From Treponema sp. (GTDB taxonomy: Bacteria > Spirochaetota > Spirochaetia > Treponematales > Breznakiellaceae): DNA of 64,000 nucleotides. Below are positions 34,920 through 45,549 of the stretch, in pieces. Positions within the stretch are counted from its first letter, which is position 1, and every line of letters begins with the position of its first letter. The stretch covers positions 1 to 64,000 of the forward strand of contig JAIRRJ010000002.1 of NCBI GenBank assembly GCA_031256035.1, in the 5' to 3' direction. Made by a program: the position numbers and the translations under genes. The notes beneath the pieces were generated by a model. That model saw nothing but the letters and a program-made list of their open reading frames with translations, searched no databases and was not told the DNA's origin.

Positions 34920-37793
34920 ATGAAAACAAAAAGCATATATAGAAAATTAATCCGGTGGACTATACTTTCCCTCCTGCCTTTCGCGCTGGTTCTCACCTGC
35001 GCCACGGCTTCCTCTGTCAATTTCGGCGGCCTCGGCAAAGCAAACGATCTTGTCCCGCTTACAAGGTATGCGATAACGGGAACGCTTCCCAACGGGCTAA
35101 AGTACTATATACTTGAAAACTCTTATCCTGAAAACCGGGCGCATCTTGCCCTTGCTGTAAACGCAGGCTCAGTCCTGGAAAGGGACGATGAGCGCGGCTT
35201 TGCCCATTTTACCGAGCATCTTGCATTTAACGATACCGCCCGTTTTCCGAAACTTGAACTTATTGAATACTTGCGCTCATTGGGAATGCGTTTCGGCGCT
35301 GACGCCAACGCTTACACTTCATATGACGAGACGGTGTACCACTTTGACGTGCCTGTTGAGGTGCAGAACGGCGTTAAGCGGATACCGGAGAAGGCGCTTG
35401 CCATTATCGACGACTGGACTCATGCTGTAAGTTTCAATCCTGAAGATGTGGCTAACGAAAGCCGCGTTGTTCTTGAAGAATTGCGCGGAAGGTTAGGCGC
35501 AATGGATCGTGTTAGAAAGATAACCCTGCCGATACTTTTCTCAGGTTCGCCTTATGCGCAGCGCGAACCCATCGGTCTTGCGGAGGTAATCGAGAACGCA
35601 ACTTCACAAAAGGTAAAAGGTTTTTATGATCGCTGGTATACAGGTGACAATATGGCTCTTATCTTTGTAGGTGATTTTGACGGCAAAGCGCTTGAAGCGG
35701 AACTTGTGCGTCATTTTAACATGCCTGCCCCTGCAAAGCCTGTGAACCGCCCCCGTCATGAACTGCCTCCGCCCCAAAAGGGTCAATTCCGCGTTGAAAT
35801 TATCACCGATCCAGAGCTTACGTCAGCGAGTTACTCGATCTATTACAAACAAAATCCGGGGGCGGCAAGAGGTACGCTTTCTTCTTACCGTGAATCGGTG
35901 ATTGATTATTTGATAGATACAATGCTCTCCCTGCGTTTTGAAGAGACCTCTTCTAAGCCGGAATCAGCCGCTTCACGCTCGTCCGGCGGTATGTGGCACT
36001 GGTCTGTCAATTCGCGTTTTTACACGATGGGAACAAGGCCGAAGACCGGGAAGATAGAAGACGCCCTGCATGAACTGCTGATGGAAAAGGAATCTGTGCG
36101 GCGTTTTGGTTTTACAGGAGCTGAACTTGAACGGGCAAAGTTAAGCCTTGTTTCAACAATGGAGAAGATGGCATCTGAAAAAGACCGGCAGAATTCGCGC
36201 ACATACATAAGGGGCTTTACATCCCATTTTTTAACCGGTGAAGACATGGCTGACATCGAATGGGAACTGGAAGCCGTAAACGCGCTTTTACCCGGTATCG
36301 GGGTAAAGGAAATTGCCCAGGCTGTAAGTAATTATTTTAAGGCTGACGACTGTACTGTCTTTTTAATGGCACCCGAAGCGGAAGCCGCGAATATTCCTTC
36401 CAAAGAGCGCATTAAGGCAATCTTTAACGAAACCGCAAAAGCGAAGATAGCGGCTAAGGTTTCTGATTCGCTTTCGGATGAACTGTTGGAAAGGCAGCCT
36501 CAGCCGGGAAAAATAACAGAAGAAACCACAGACCAGACAGGCGCGGTTATCTTTTCATTGAGTAATGGGGCAAAGGTAATCCTCAAAGAAACATCGAATA
36601 AAAACAACGAAGTAGTCTTCTATGCCGCGGCAAAAGGGGGGACTGTCAATTCAGAAGAAGCTGAGGCGGTTTCAGTAGGCATGTTATCTGAAATGGTTAA
36701 CGTCTCCGGCCTTGGCCCCTACACGCGTACGGAACTTGTCAATAAACTCGCAGGCAAGCAGGTTTCGTTCTCTTTCTGGACCGGCGACTATTACCGCGGC
36801 TTTCAGGGTTCTTCCGTTACAAAAGACATCAAAACCCTGTTTGAAATGATCTGCCTGTTCTTTACTGACCCGCAATTTGACGACAGCGCGATAGCCGCCA
36901 TGCTCGACCAGTATCGGACAAGTCTTGCGCATCTTGAAGATGACCCACAGAGGGTTTTTTCCCGCGAGATAACAAAACTGATTAACGGCAGCCATCCCCG
37001 CTTCAAGCCGCTTGAACTTGCGGATATAGACAATGTTTCCCTTGAAAAGGCTTTCGCGTTTTTGGAAAAATGCCTTAACCCGCAGGATTATACTTTTGTG
37101 TTTACCGGCAATTTTGACATAAAAGAGATGCGCGGTCTTTGTGAAAAATATATCGCTTCTATACCCGCATCACAGCCGATGAACCAGTGGACTGATCCGG
37201 GGATTAAACGCCCGGGAAAAATCGAGAGAGCAATCTACAAAGGAAAAGAAGAAAAATGCACGGTCTACCTTGTCTGGTTTGCACGAGGCTCAGCCGCGTT
37301 CAGCGAAGAGCGAAATCAGACAGCGGCGGTTTTGTCGGAATATCTTGACATCCTGCTCACCGATGAAATCCGTGAAAAGATGGGAGGGGTTTATTCCATA
37401 TCAGCAGGTGCTTCGGTATCGGTTATTCCTAACGGCGAATACAGGCTCAGCGCCAATTTTAACTGCGATCCGGCACGCGCCAATGAACTTGCTGCCGCGG
37501 TAAAGGAACTTATTACGGCTGTCGGCGCAAAGCCCCTCAATCAGGAAACCTTCAACCAGTCGAAGGAAGCTCTGTTAAAGGAACATGAAAATTCATTGCA
37601 GAGGAATCTGCACATAGCGCAGAGTTACGCCAATTCATCGGCGCTGTACAACACGCCGCTATCAAGACTCAATGCAAGGCCGGATGTCATAAAAGCTGTC
37701 CGTCCCGAAAATGTGCAGGAGCTCTGCCGTGATATGATCGTTTCAGGCCCAGTGCAGGCTGTGCTGTATCCGGAATCCGCCGGCAGAGAATGA
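34920..37793 (+). CDS. M16-family zinc metallopeptidase, probable lipoprotein
   Basis: The 957-aa protein has an N-terminal signal with a possible lipobox VLTC (cysteine about residue 27), then a pitrilysin-type domain with the inverted zinc motif HFTEH (about residues 92-96) and ADANAYTSYDETVYHF, followed by the distal glutamate region EDVANESRVVLEELRG. A second M16 half without the zinc motif follows (about 540-950). This is the two-half layout of M16B/PqqL-type peptidases, acting in the periplasm on peptides. Confidence 0.85.
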   Translation: MKTKSIYRKLIRWTILSLLPFALVLTCATASSVNFGGLGKANDLVPLTRYAITGTLPNGLKYYILENSYPENRAHLALAVNAGSVLERDDERGFAHFTEHLAFNDTARFPKLELIEYLRSLGMRFGADANAYTSYDETVYHFDVPVEVQNGVKRIPEKALAIIDDWTHAVSFNPEDVANESRVVLEELRGRLGAMDRVRKITLPILFSGSPYAQREPIGLAEVIENATSQKVKGFYDRWYTGDNMALIFVGDFDGKALEAELVRHFNMPAPAKPVNRPRHELPPPQKGQFRVEIITDPELTSASYSIYYKQNPGAARGTLSSYRESVIDYLIDTMLSLRFEETSSKPESAASRSSGGMWHWSVNSRFYTMGTRPKTGKIEDALHELLMEKESVRRFGFTGAELERAKLSLVSTMEKMASEKDRQNSRTYIRGFTSHFLTGEDMADIEWELEAVNALLPGIGVKEIAQAVSNYFKADDCTVFLMAPEAEAANIPSKERIKAIFNETAKAKIAAKVSDSLSDELLERQPQPGKITEETTDQTGAVIFSLSNGAKVILKETSNKNNEVVFYAAAKGGTVNSEEAEAVSVGMLSEMVNVSGLGPYTRTELVNKLAGKQVSFSFWTGDYYRGFQGSSVTKDIKTLFEMICLFFTDPQFDDSAIAAMLDQYRTSLAHLEDDPQRVFSREITKLINGSHPRFKPLELADIDNVSLEKAFAFLEKCLNPQDYTFVFTGNFDIKEMRGLCEKYIASIPASQPMNQWTDPGIKRPGKIERAIYKGKEEKCTVYLVWFARGSAAFSEERNQTAAVLSEYLDILLTDEIREKMGGVYSISAGASVSVIPNGEYRLSANFNCDPARANELAAAVKELITAVGAKPLNQETFNQSKEALLKEHENSLQRNLHIAQSYANSSALYNTPLSRLNARPDVIKAVRPENVQELCRDMIVSGPVQAVLYPESAGRE

Positions 37794-37873
37794 TGAACCA
37801 CGCCTGAAGGTATGTGAATTTTCTCAAAAAAGTATTCACATGAAAGAAAGCATTCTCTGTAATATTTTTTCAA

Positions 37874-37896
37874 TCGCATTATACACCCTAATGCGA
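37874..37896. promoter_or_regulatory. Palindromic operator candidate upstream of the PTS gene
   Basis: TCGCATTA (37874-37881) and TAATGCGA (37889-37896) form a perfect 8-bp dyad with a seven-base centre, 30 bases upstream of a possible -35 box TTGACG (37926). A poly-A stretch follows, not a T-run, so a terminator is unlikely. The half-site TTTTCGCATT recurs in the integrated element. Confidence 0.45.
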
Positions 37897-37997
37897 AAAA
37901 AAAAAGAAGAAATAAATGTAACTAATTGACGCTCATTGCTTCCGTGATTACTTTTCTAATAAATAGACAGAATTGCACATTACGGGGAGACAGAAGT

Positions 37998-39737
37998 ATG
38001 AGAAACAATTCCGCAAGGACAGCGGATGGATTTTGGGCAGGAATTGGCGGCAGGAATAATGGACATCAAAAACCATTGGACTCTGCGTCTGTCTGGAACG
38101 CTCTTATCAATACTCTTAGCTGTTTGTTTACCCCAATACTTCCCGCTCTTATGGGGGCCGGTCTAATCAAGGGGGTTATTGCGGTATTGCAAATATTTTT
38201 TCCCGAATGGGCGGCATCAGGAGACGGGTCATTCATTGTAGTGAATGCCGCAGGAGACACTTTAATATATTTTCTGCCGGTTCTGATTGCCTTTTCAGCT
38301 GCACAGAGATTCGGTCTTGATCCTATTCTTGGCCTCGTTATAGGCGGCACTCTGGTGTACCCGAATATCACGGAGTTGTACCCTTTCGGTCCCTGGTCGC
38401 TGGAAAAATTTTTCGGTGCCAGAATACTTGTCATTATGCGCTACTCAGGCACCGTACTCCCATCAATCTTTGCAGTCTACGGCGCGGCGAAATTGTATCA
38501 GTATCTGCACAAAAAAATTCATTCGGCAATAAAAATCTTTATTGCTCCCTTTTTAACTGTGATTATCATTGTTCCCCTTACATTTTTGATGATAGGACCT
38601 GTTTTTGGAATTGTAGGACTTGGTATTCAAAGCGCCATCAGGGTCATTTTGGGATTCACATTTATCGGCCATATTATTCTGGGAGCTGTTATTGGCGGTT
38701 TCTGGCAGGTGCTGGTTATATTAGGACTGCACTGGGCGGTGGTCACCGTTGGTATTCAGGAAGCGACGATGGCGCCTAACATATTTTTTGGCAGAAACGG
38801 GGTTTCCGCGATTTTGGCATATGTGCAGATAGCGGTCATTGCCCAGCTTGGCGCAGTCTTTGCCATGGCGCTCAGAATGAAAAACATTGAACAGCGTTCA
38901 GCTGCAGTCGCGGCAGGTATCAGCGGTATTTTCGGTATTACTGAACCTATCATCTTCGGTTTTACCCTTCCCAGAAAGAAACCTTTCTTTACCGCCTGTA
39001 TAATAGGCGCAGTTTTCGGTGCGCTGGCTGCCCTTGCGGGAAATCTCTTTTCCGAAGGCCGCGGCATTGTTACGCAGTTGGGTGCGTTAGGTGTTTTTTC
39101 CTATCCCGGCTATATACTCCCTGATTATGCTGGCTCTGCAGCAAACTTCCTGATTGCCTTTTTAGCCAGCATCCTTTCTATGTGTTTTACATTCATCACG
39201 GTCTACCTGAACTATGAACCGGAAACGGCGGAACTTCAGGCTGTGGGCGCAGTGGTTATTGATACGTCAAAGGTTAACATCAAAACAGCTAAAAAGATTT
39301 ATGCGCCCGTGAAAGGCCGGATTTTTCCGATTACTCAATCCGCTGATCCTGTCCACCGGGAAGCGGCAGTTGGGCAGGGCGTCTGCTTCATGCCCCTGGG
39401 TGGGAAGATTTTCGCCCCCTTTGACGGGACAGTCGAGCTTATCTTTAATAGCCATCATGCAATTAAGGTGAAAAGCGATGAGGGAATAGAAATTTTAATT
39501 CATGTTGGTATTGATACGATTAAACTTGACGGCAGAGGGTTTCATGTTCATGTAACGGAAGGCAAGAAGGTAAAAACCGGTCAGCCCATGCTTGAATATG
39601 ACAAAGATATTATCGCGCGTGCCGGTTTCAATCTTGAAACTCAAATGGTGATTACCAATACGGCTGATTTCAGGGCAATTACCCAGGCAAAAACCGGCGA
39701 CTGTATGACAGGCGATCTGGTGCTATACGTTGAATAG
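37998..39737 (+). CDS. PTS permease IIC-IIA (beta-glucoside/glucose family), no IIB domain
   Basis: From ATG 37998 (GGGGAGA upstream) the 579-aa protein has a IIC membrane domain (about residues 30-400, with the GITEPIIFGF motif) and a C-terminal IIA domain of the glucose family (GKIFAPFDGTVE, SHHAIKV, EILIHVGIDTIKLDGRGF with the phospho-accepting histidine). Beta-glucoside permeases normally carry a IIB domain with a phospho-cysteine; none is fused here and none is seen nearby. A separate IIB protein must supply it, or the gene has lost it. Confidence 0.85.
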   Translation: MRNNSARTADGFWAGIGGRNNGHQKPLDSASVWNALINTLSCLFTPILPALMGAGLIKGVIAVLQIFFPEWAASGDGSFIVVNAAGDTLIYFLPVLIAFSAAQRFGLDPILGLVIGGTLVYPNITELYPFGPWSLEKFFGARILVIMRYSGTVLPSIFAVYGAAKLYQYLHKKIHSAIKIFIAPFLTVIIIVPLTFLMIGPVFGIVGLGIQSAIRVILGFTFIGHIILGAVIGGFWQVLVILGLHWAVVTVGIQEATMAPNIFFGRNGVSAILAYVQIAVIAQLGAVFAMALRMKNIEQRSAAVAAGISGIFGITEPIIFGFTLPRKKPFFTACIIGAVFGALAALAGNLFSEGRGIVTQLGALGVFSYPGYILPDYAGSAANFLIAFLASILSMCFTFITVYLNYEPETAELQAVGAVVIDTSKVNIKTAKKIYAPVKGRIFPITQSADPVHREAAVGQGVCFMPLGGKIFAPFDGTVELIFNSHHAIKVKSDEGIEILIHVGIDTIKLDGRGFHVHVTEGKKVKTGQPMLEYDKDIIARAGFNLETQMVITNTADFRAITQAKTGDCMTGDLVLYVE

Positions 39738-41180
<1,443 letters not shown>

Positions 41181-41245
41181 TTGAGTTTACCTGCATTATC
41201 AAAGATAAAGTGGACTTTGTTTATATACTTTTATCATCAGAACAT

Positions 41246-41273
41246 AAAAAACGGTACAGTGTTACCTGTACCG
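41246..41273 (-). terminator. Original tRNA-Tyr terminator, displaced by integration
   Basis: CGGTACAG (41252-41259) and CTGTACCG (41266-41273) make a perfect 8-bp stem; on the minus strand it is followed by six T. It sits just beyond the left copy of the tRNA-Tyr 3' half, where the uninterrupted tRNA gene would have ended, so the host terminator now lies 13.6 kb from its gene. Confidence 0.75.
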
Positions 41274-41280
41274 CTATGAT

Positions 41281-41332
41281 TGGGGAGTGGAGGATTCGAA
41301 CCTTCGAAGGCTGAGCCAACAGATTTACAGTC
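41281..41332 (-). repeat. attL: duplicated 3' half of tRNA-Tyr
   Basis: These 52 bases are identical to 54861-54912. They cover the anticodon arm, variable arm, T arm and acceptor 3' strand but not the D arm or 5' end, so this copy cannot be a functional tRNA. The element boundary lies within this repeat. Confidence 0.93.
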
Positions 41333-41452
41333 ATCAATCACCCCTCACGGTAATTCTTTACAGCATAAATAAATACATATCCTGTATAGATTTATCTTAA
41401 TTCCATAGTGTAGTATACTGTCCATATTGTGTCTATACGTCCGATGTAAATT

Positions 41453-41469
41453 CACGATTAATGCACGAT
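41453..41469 (+). repeat. Candidate integrase arm-type site, left end
   Basis: The 17-mer CACGATTAATGCACGAT is repeated exactly at 54761-54777 near the other end. It contains two CACGAT units 11 bases apart. Placement near both ends, one copy directly upstream of the integrase start, fits arm-type sites. Confidence 0.6.
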
Positions 41470-41482
41470 TGGAGAGCCGCCC

Positions 41483-42229
41483 ATGAGTAAAGAAACCATA
41501 CCCAACCAATATGACGGCCCCCGGGCGCCAGCCAAGAGGCTACAGTCCAGCCATGTCAGCCTCGATTATGTCAGTTCCGATAATGCCGCCGAAATTGACG
41601 CCGGCATCCGGGAAACCATAAAAGGGATTGGCATGTCCATTCTGGCCATGGGGCTGGGGTTGGCAAAACTCAAGGCAAAGGGGCTGTATGACGACCTCGG
41701 TTTCCGCAGCATGAACGACTATCTGGAACATCTTTGCGATGAAATGCAAATCGAAAGGAGTACCGCCCATAACTGGCTTTACATCGGGGAAGCTTACACC
41801 AAATATCGGCGCGATCTTGAACGTATTGAGTTCACAGATGCTGACGGTCCTACAAAGCTGCCGTATGTTGACAGGGCGCTGGAATTATACGAAAAGAGGG
41901 ACGTATTCAAAAATGTAAAAGATATGTCCCTCCGGGCGTTCAAGGAATATTCCAAAGGGGAGGAAGCTGCCGCCCCGCCCTCAAAAATCCGTGTAGTGGG
42001 TAATAAGGTATACATGGGGAAGAAACTGGCCATAACCCTTGCTGACGGGCTGGACCCGAAAACAAAATCGTATCTGGCGAAAGTCAACGTCCAGGCTGGG
42101 GAAGCACTTGAAGCCGGGGAAGTTCTGTATACAACTAGGCTTTATGACATGGATGAGCTGAAGCGTTTTGAGCGCGGGGCTGACAATCTGAAAAAACAGA
42201 TGCGGATCAACTTCAAAAAGAAAAGGTAA
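41483..42229 (+). CDS. Element protein with DUF3102-like HTH region
   Basis: The 248-aa protein has a helical region (about residues 35-115) with GLAKLKAKGLYDDLGFRSMNDYLEHL and MQIERSTAHNWLYIGEAY, resembling the HTH-like part of DUF3102/phage replication-associated proteins. The C-terminal part is lysine-rich and probably binds DNA. It is the first gene inside the left end and has a clear ribosome-binding site (GGAGAG). A plasmid- or phage-type DNA maintenance role is possible; I cannot assign it. Confidence 0.55.
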   Translation: MSKETIPNQYDGPRAPAKRLQSSHVSLDYVSSDNAAEIDAGIRETIKGIGMSILAMGLGLAKLKAKGLYDDLGFRSMNDYLEHLCDEMQIERSTAHNWLYIGEAYTKYRRDLERIEFTDADGPTKLPYVDRALELYEKRDVFKNVKDMSLRAFKEYSKGEEAAAPPSKIRVVGNKVYMGKKLAITLADGLDPKTKSYLAKVNVQAGEALEAGEVLYTTRLYDMDELKRFERGADNLKKQMRINFKKKR

Positions 42230-42257
42230 TTTACCGATATTTTGAGCGGAGGAAAAA

Positions 42258-42419
42258 ATGAAAATTAAGGATGCTTTAGAACTGACGAGGATTGCCCCAA
42301 AAACTGATAAAAACGGCAAGGTTGAATGTCTGGAAATAGAAGTGGACGAATTAGACTTTGAGGTTTTTATGGTTGTGCCGAGGGAACAGTTCTCGAAACC
42401 CAAAAAAAAGCCCCGGTAA
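42258..42419 (+). CDS. Small hypothetical protein, 53 aa
   Basis: The ATG at 42258 follows GCGGAGG. The 53-aa product begins MKIKDALELTRIAPKTD and ends KPKKKPR; it is acidic in the middle with a basic tail. It follows the DUF3102-like gene by 28 bases, so both are probably one transcript, and it ends in a terminator hairpin. Confidence 0.5.
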   Translation: MKIKDALELTRIAPKTDKNGKVECLEIEVDELDFEVFMVVPREQFSKPKKKPR

Positions 42420-42434
42420 CCCGGAGCCTTTTTT
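42410..42434 (+). terminator. Terminator between convergent genes
   Basis: GCCCCGG (42410-42416) and CCGGAGC (42421-42427) pair with one mismatch across a four-base loop and are followed by C and six T. An A-run precedes it, so it can also serve the convergent repressor transcript. Confidence 0.65.
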
Positions 42435-42476
42435 CAGCTTATTTTGAAGTAAACGGAATTACATATTTGTACCCCA

Positions 42477-43355
42477 TTACTCCCGCAAATTCCAGAAAAG
42501 CTCGCCCTGAATCTCATACTCAGAAGAATCCAGTAACCGCGTTTCTCCGCTTCCGTCTTCCCAGCAGATATAAACTTGAATTCTGCCTTTTCTTCCTTCT
42601 TTTATATTTATCCTTTTCAAAGTGCTTTCATTTTCATAACGAACCAGCATAATCTTACCGTCAACTGGTTCTTCAGCCCGGCGGATAACTACATAATCGC
42701 CGTCATTAATGCCAGCCTTTGACATTGAAGTTCCCTTTACACGAACGCTAAAAAAGTTTTCCGGCCGCCCTTTAAGTTTCTGATGAGGGAAGGGAATGGC
42801 TTGATCCGGATAATACGAAATGTCTATCGGGTAACCCGCAGCGGTGTTGCCGTAGAAGGGGAGCATAAGCATATCCCATTTGACAACCTGTACATTGTCC
42901 ATACGATTGGACTTCGGGATAAAACGTGAAATGTTGATAGCAACCGGATCGTACTCGTACTCTGGGGCCGGGTCTCTGGTGTAGAGGGGGTACACCGGCG
43001 CCTCAGCTTCATACTGCAGCGCTGTAATCATCTTTCTAACTGTCCTTAATGTGCCATCGTCAAGCCCTTCAAGGACTTTAACGATTGCCCGTATCCGTTC
43101 CGGCGCGTCCCAGAGCTTCCCCTCTTTGGCTATAAGCCGCCGTACGTAATCAAGACCCGCATCGCCAGCTACCACCCATTCGACTGTGATGCCAAGGGCT
43201 TCGCAGACTTTATATAAATCATTGACTTTAGGTTCAGTTTCTTCTGATCCTACCCATTTGTCAATAGTCCTTTTGTTGACCCCTGATTTCGCGGCGATTT
43301 CTTTAACAATAAAGCCGGATTTGGCGATGGCGGTTTTGAGATTATTTCTAAGCAT
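42477..43355 (-). CDS. CI/LexA-like phage repressor (HTH plus S24 peptidase)
   Basis: The 292-aa protein has an N-terminal HTH (FIVKEIAAKSGVNKRTIDKWV, about residues 15-35), a linker, a probable self-cleavage site at Ala-Gly in NTAAGYPID, and a C-terminal S24 peptidase with the catalytic serine in RVKGTSMSKAGINDGDYVVI and lysine in ESTLKRINI. It keeps the element silent and would cleave itself when RecA is activated. The promoter region contains the sequence TTTTTTCGCATTG on its coding strand. Confidence 0.88.
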   Translation of the reverse strand: MLRNNLKTAIAKSGFIVKEIAAKSGVNKRTIDKWVGSEETEPKVNDLYKVCEALGITVEWVVAGDAGLDYVRRLIAKEGKLWDAPERIRAIVKVLEGLDDGTLRTVRKMITALQYEAEAPVYPLYTRDPAPEYEYDPVAINISRFIPKSNRMDNVQVVKWDMLMLPFYGNTAAGYPIDISYYPDQAIPFPHQKLKGRPENFFSVRVKGTSMSKAGINDGDYVVIRRAEEPVDGKIMLVRYENESTLKRINIKEGRKGRIQVYICWEDGSGETRLLDSSEYEIQGELFWNLRE

Positions 43356-43406
43356 AGTTAATTATCGGCAGAATTAGAGGAAACAATGCGAAAAAACGGG
43401 TATTGG

Positions 43407-43973
43407 CTATATTTTCCAATTACTATGAATTAGTTCAATTTTAGTATTGTTAAACAGTTGCCTCAATGTAGGAAATTCTCCTAAAAATTTATCCAATGCT
43501 TTTACTGCATCAACAACCTTGGGAAGCCAGACATTATTATTATTACTAAAATGTTTTAGACCTTGCCCTTCAAGACGTATTTCTATGACGATATTTTTTA
43601 TATCATGATAAACGTGTCTTAACTTTGCCTCTCTCTCTGGATTTATTGCCCCTGTTTTTGTTATAATCATCTTATGTAATATTTTTGCATAAAAAAATGC
43701 AATGAGATGAACGACAAAATCCTTTAATCCTCGATTTAGATGTTCACAAATACAAGCCTGTTGTTGAATAAATGTAAAATTGTCATTTTGAGAAGCGGCT
43801 TCGTACATTTTTTTATAGTGAAATAATGCATCGCGGAAATTAAGATATGGTGATGCGATTCCAAATTTTTTATCTATATTTTCTGATAAATCCTTTATTA
43901 TCCATACATTGTATACATAATATGAGATTTCATCTGTGATCTCATCCAGTTTTTTCTGATGCTCTGCTTTCAA
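43407..43973 (-). CDS. Cargo operon protein 3, unknown, 188 aa
   Basis: The protein is helical and soluble (ITDEISYYVYNVWIIKDLSENIDKKFG..., AINPEREAKLRHVYHDIKNIVIEIR), without recognisable motifs; the spacing of hydrophobic residues suggests a HEPN-like or AbiV-like helical bundle, but no RX4-6H motif stands out and I do not claim it. It is the last gene of a three-gene overlapping cassette and starts inside the preceding gene. Confidence 0.5.
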   Translation of the reverse strand: MKAEHQKKLDEITDEISYYVYNVWIIKDLSENIDKKFGIASPYLNFRDALFHYKKMYEAASQNDNFTFIQQQACICEHLNRGLKDFVVHLIAFFYAKILHKMIITKTGAINPEREAKLRHVYHDIKNIVIEIRLEGQGLKHFSNNNNVWLPKVVDAVKALDKFLGEFPTLRQLFNNTKIELIHSNWKI

Positions 43974-44172
43974 GTTGTCCTCCCAATGTATAGTAATCCT
44001 TTACAGAAATAGTGCCATTGGAAGCAACTTTCCCACTAAGTTCTGTATTATGGATAAGTGTAATATCAGGGTCGATTGTTCTCCTATTAATTATTTGTTC
44101 TAAGGTTAGGTGAGTACCAGTAATAATACTGTGGAGTTGTAAAAGTAGATTCATATTTTCTTTTTGGCCCAT
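43942..44172 (-). CDS. Cargo operon protein 2, unknown, 76 aa
   Basis: The small protein (LQLHSIITGTHLTLEQIINRR, TLIHNTELSGKVASNG) is not recognised. Its ATG shares a base with the stop of gene 1 (TAATG) and its end overlaps the start of gene 3 by 32 bases, so the three products are likely made in fixed proportion. Confidence 0.45.
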   Translation of the reverse strand: MGQKENMNLLLQLHSIITGTHLTLEQIINRRTIDPDITLIHNTELSGKVASNGTISVKDYYTLGGQLESRASEKTG

Positions 44173-44618
44173 TATATTTCTCCTTGGTTCTGAGTATAGA
44201 CTCTCTCTTCCAATTCTCTAAAAGTTATTAAGATGTTTGTGTTGATTTTTTCATTAATAAGAATGTCCTTTGGCAATAACTGGTCTGCCATTTCTTCATT
44301 ACAACCTCGTTTTTTTAATTCATTTAAAAAAAGTTTTTTCATTTTTTTACTAAACCGATTCAGAACTTCATTTTTGAGTACGGATAGACGTTGTTTTAAC
44401 CCTTCTATTGTGCCCTCTTCAATAAAGCATTTATCCTTTATGTCTAAAAATTCCTTAACGTATTCAGGATAACGATGATCAAAGTCTTTATTTTCCCAAT
44501 TTTCAAGGAAAATTGTTTCTTTAACAACTTCAGAGAAATAGATATCTGTAAAATAGAATAAATAATCCCGTTTTTCTAATGGCTTGTCTGCAAACTTAAC
44601 TATCTCAATGTCAGCCAT
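44172..44618 (-). CDS. Cargo operon protein 1, unknown, 148 aa
   Basis: The protein is lysine/glutamate-rich and helical (TIEGLKQRLSVLKNEVLNRFSKKMKKLFLNELKKRG), with no recognised domain. A good ribosome-binding site (AAGGAG) precedes ATG 44618. The cassette has lower G+C than the flanking element genes and lies upstream of the repressor, a usual place for lysogenic conversion or defence genes. Confidence 0.5.
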   Translation of the reverse strand: MADIEIVKFADKPLEKRDYLFYFTDIYFSEVVKETIFLENWENKDFDHRYPEYVKEFLDIKDKCFIEEGTIEGLKQRLSVLKNEVLNRFSKKMKKLFLNELKKRGCNEEMADQLLPKDILINEKINTNILITFRELEERVYTQNQGEI

Positions 44619-45010
44619 AGAAAGGCACTCCTTCTCTTAAGTCGAAAGATTTCCCAAATCTTCTTCTATACCTCAAGGAGTGAATGTTTGAAAATTGCAG
44701 CAGTAACTCTTGTTTTTTATTTCTACCTGTCATGACAGCTTTCCCCCTTAAAACAGGAGAGAAAATTTAAATGACAAAATAAAAAAGCAAAAGAGCTACC
44801 TCTATTGTAACCCAATGTAAAAAAAAAGCTAGAGGTTGCCGGCATTTTTTTTGCATTTGTTATCAAAAATCAATCTTTTTTTACCCTTTTTTTCGCATTG
44901 ATAATCCCCCTTTTTATCGGTATTTTTGGTATTCTAAATCACATTTTAGCCTAAATCTCCTATAAAAATCGTAATAAATTAACAAAATGAAAGGTGTGAA
45001 CCCTAACAGA
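44619..45010. other. AT-rich intergenic region upstream of the cargo operon
   Basis: These 392 bases hold no convincing gene. They contain the palindrome CTGTCATGACAG (44727-44738), a stem ACCTCT/AGAGGT followed by a T-run, and one copy of TTTTTTCGCATTG (44888-44900). The cargo-operon promoter should lie in the part near 44640-44760. Confidence 0.5.
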
Positions 45011-45241
45011 TTACCCTTTTAGCCATTCAAAAACATGAGTTATGAGATACGTTATAATGGCTACTCCTAAGATCGATAATGCTTTCAAGAAATCGGCGCT
45101 TATTACTCTAAATATTTCCCTCCTTGTTACAAGAAAAGAATAGCGCGAGACCAAAGAAACAAGAAGAATAAACACCACAAGAATAGCCCAAAACCCAGGA
45201 TGCGAAATCATTGAATACACGGTATCTAGCCAAGTTTTCAT
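45011..45241 (-). CDS. Small membrane protein, 76 aa, two membrane segments
   Basis: Two hydrophobic stretches (about residues 16-36 and 50-70) flank a short basic loop (VTRREIFRV). Size and topology resemble holins or small phage membrane proteins, but no family is recognised and no lysis genes are adjacent. The ribosome-binding site (AAGGAAGG) is strong. Confidence 0.5.
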   Translation of the reverse strand: MKTWLDTVYSMISHPGFWAILVVFILLVSLVSRYSFLVTRREIFRVISADFLKALSILGVAIITYLITHVFEWLKG

Positions 45242-45492
45242 TTTTCACCTTCCTTTGATAAATCAAACCATCATGCTCATATATGGTCTTTTCAACAAAG
45301 ACAAATGAGGAAATTACCCAAAATCAAGGAATTAAACAAAAGGAAGAAAACTGTCAACAAATACTACGAATTAAGAAACCTACATTCATTATATAACTTA
45401 ATGTTAAAAAATTGCAACTGATAATCGGCATTTTTCTATAATTGTCACCAAAATCCCCATATTTATTTTTCTCCTTTTTTTCGCATTTCCTC

Positions 45493-45531
45493 TTGACAAA
45501 ATACTAAAACTAGGGTATCTTGATAATACCC
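45493..45531 (+). promoter_or_regulatory. Plus-strand promoter antisense to the first HTH gene
   Basis: TTGACA (45493-45498), 17 bases, TATCTT (45516-45521); an inverted repeat GGGTAT...ATACCC (45513-45531) covers the -10 box. It points into the 3' end of the minus-strand HTH gene at 45550 and no plus-strand gene follows. The rest of 45242-45549 is AT-rich with no gene; TTTTTTCGCATT occurs at 45476-45487. Confidence 0.5.
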
Positions 45532-45549
45532 AGTGCACCGGGAAGCGCA

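Noticed and set aside
37794-37997. A IIB remnant upstream of the PTS gene
   Set aside because: Translation of this stretch gave no CxTRLR-type IIB motif in any frame.
41281-41332. A second tRNA-Tyr gene
   Set aside because: Only the 3' half is present; D arm and 5' acceptor strand are missing.
42477-43355. Host LexA
   Set aside because: The HTH is of phage-repressor type, the gene lies inside the att repeats and the length (292 aa) is too great for LexA.
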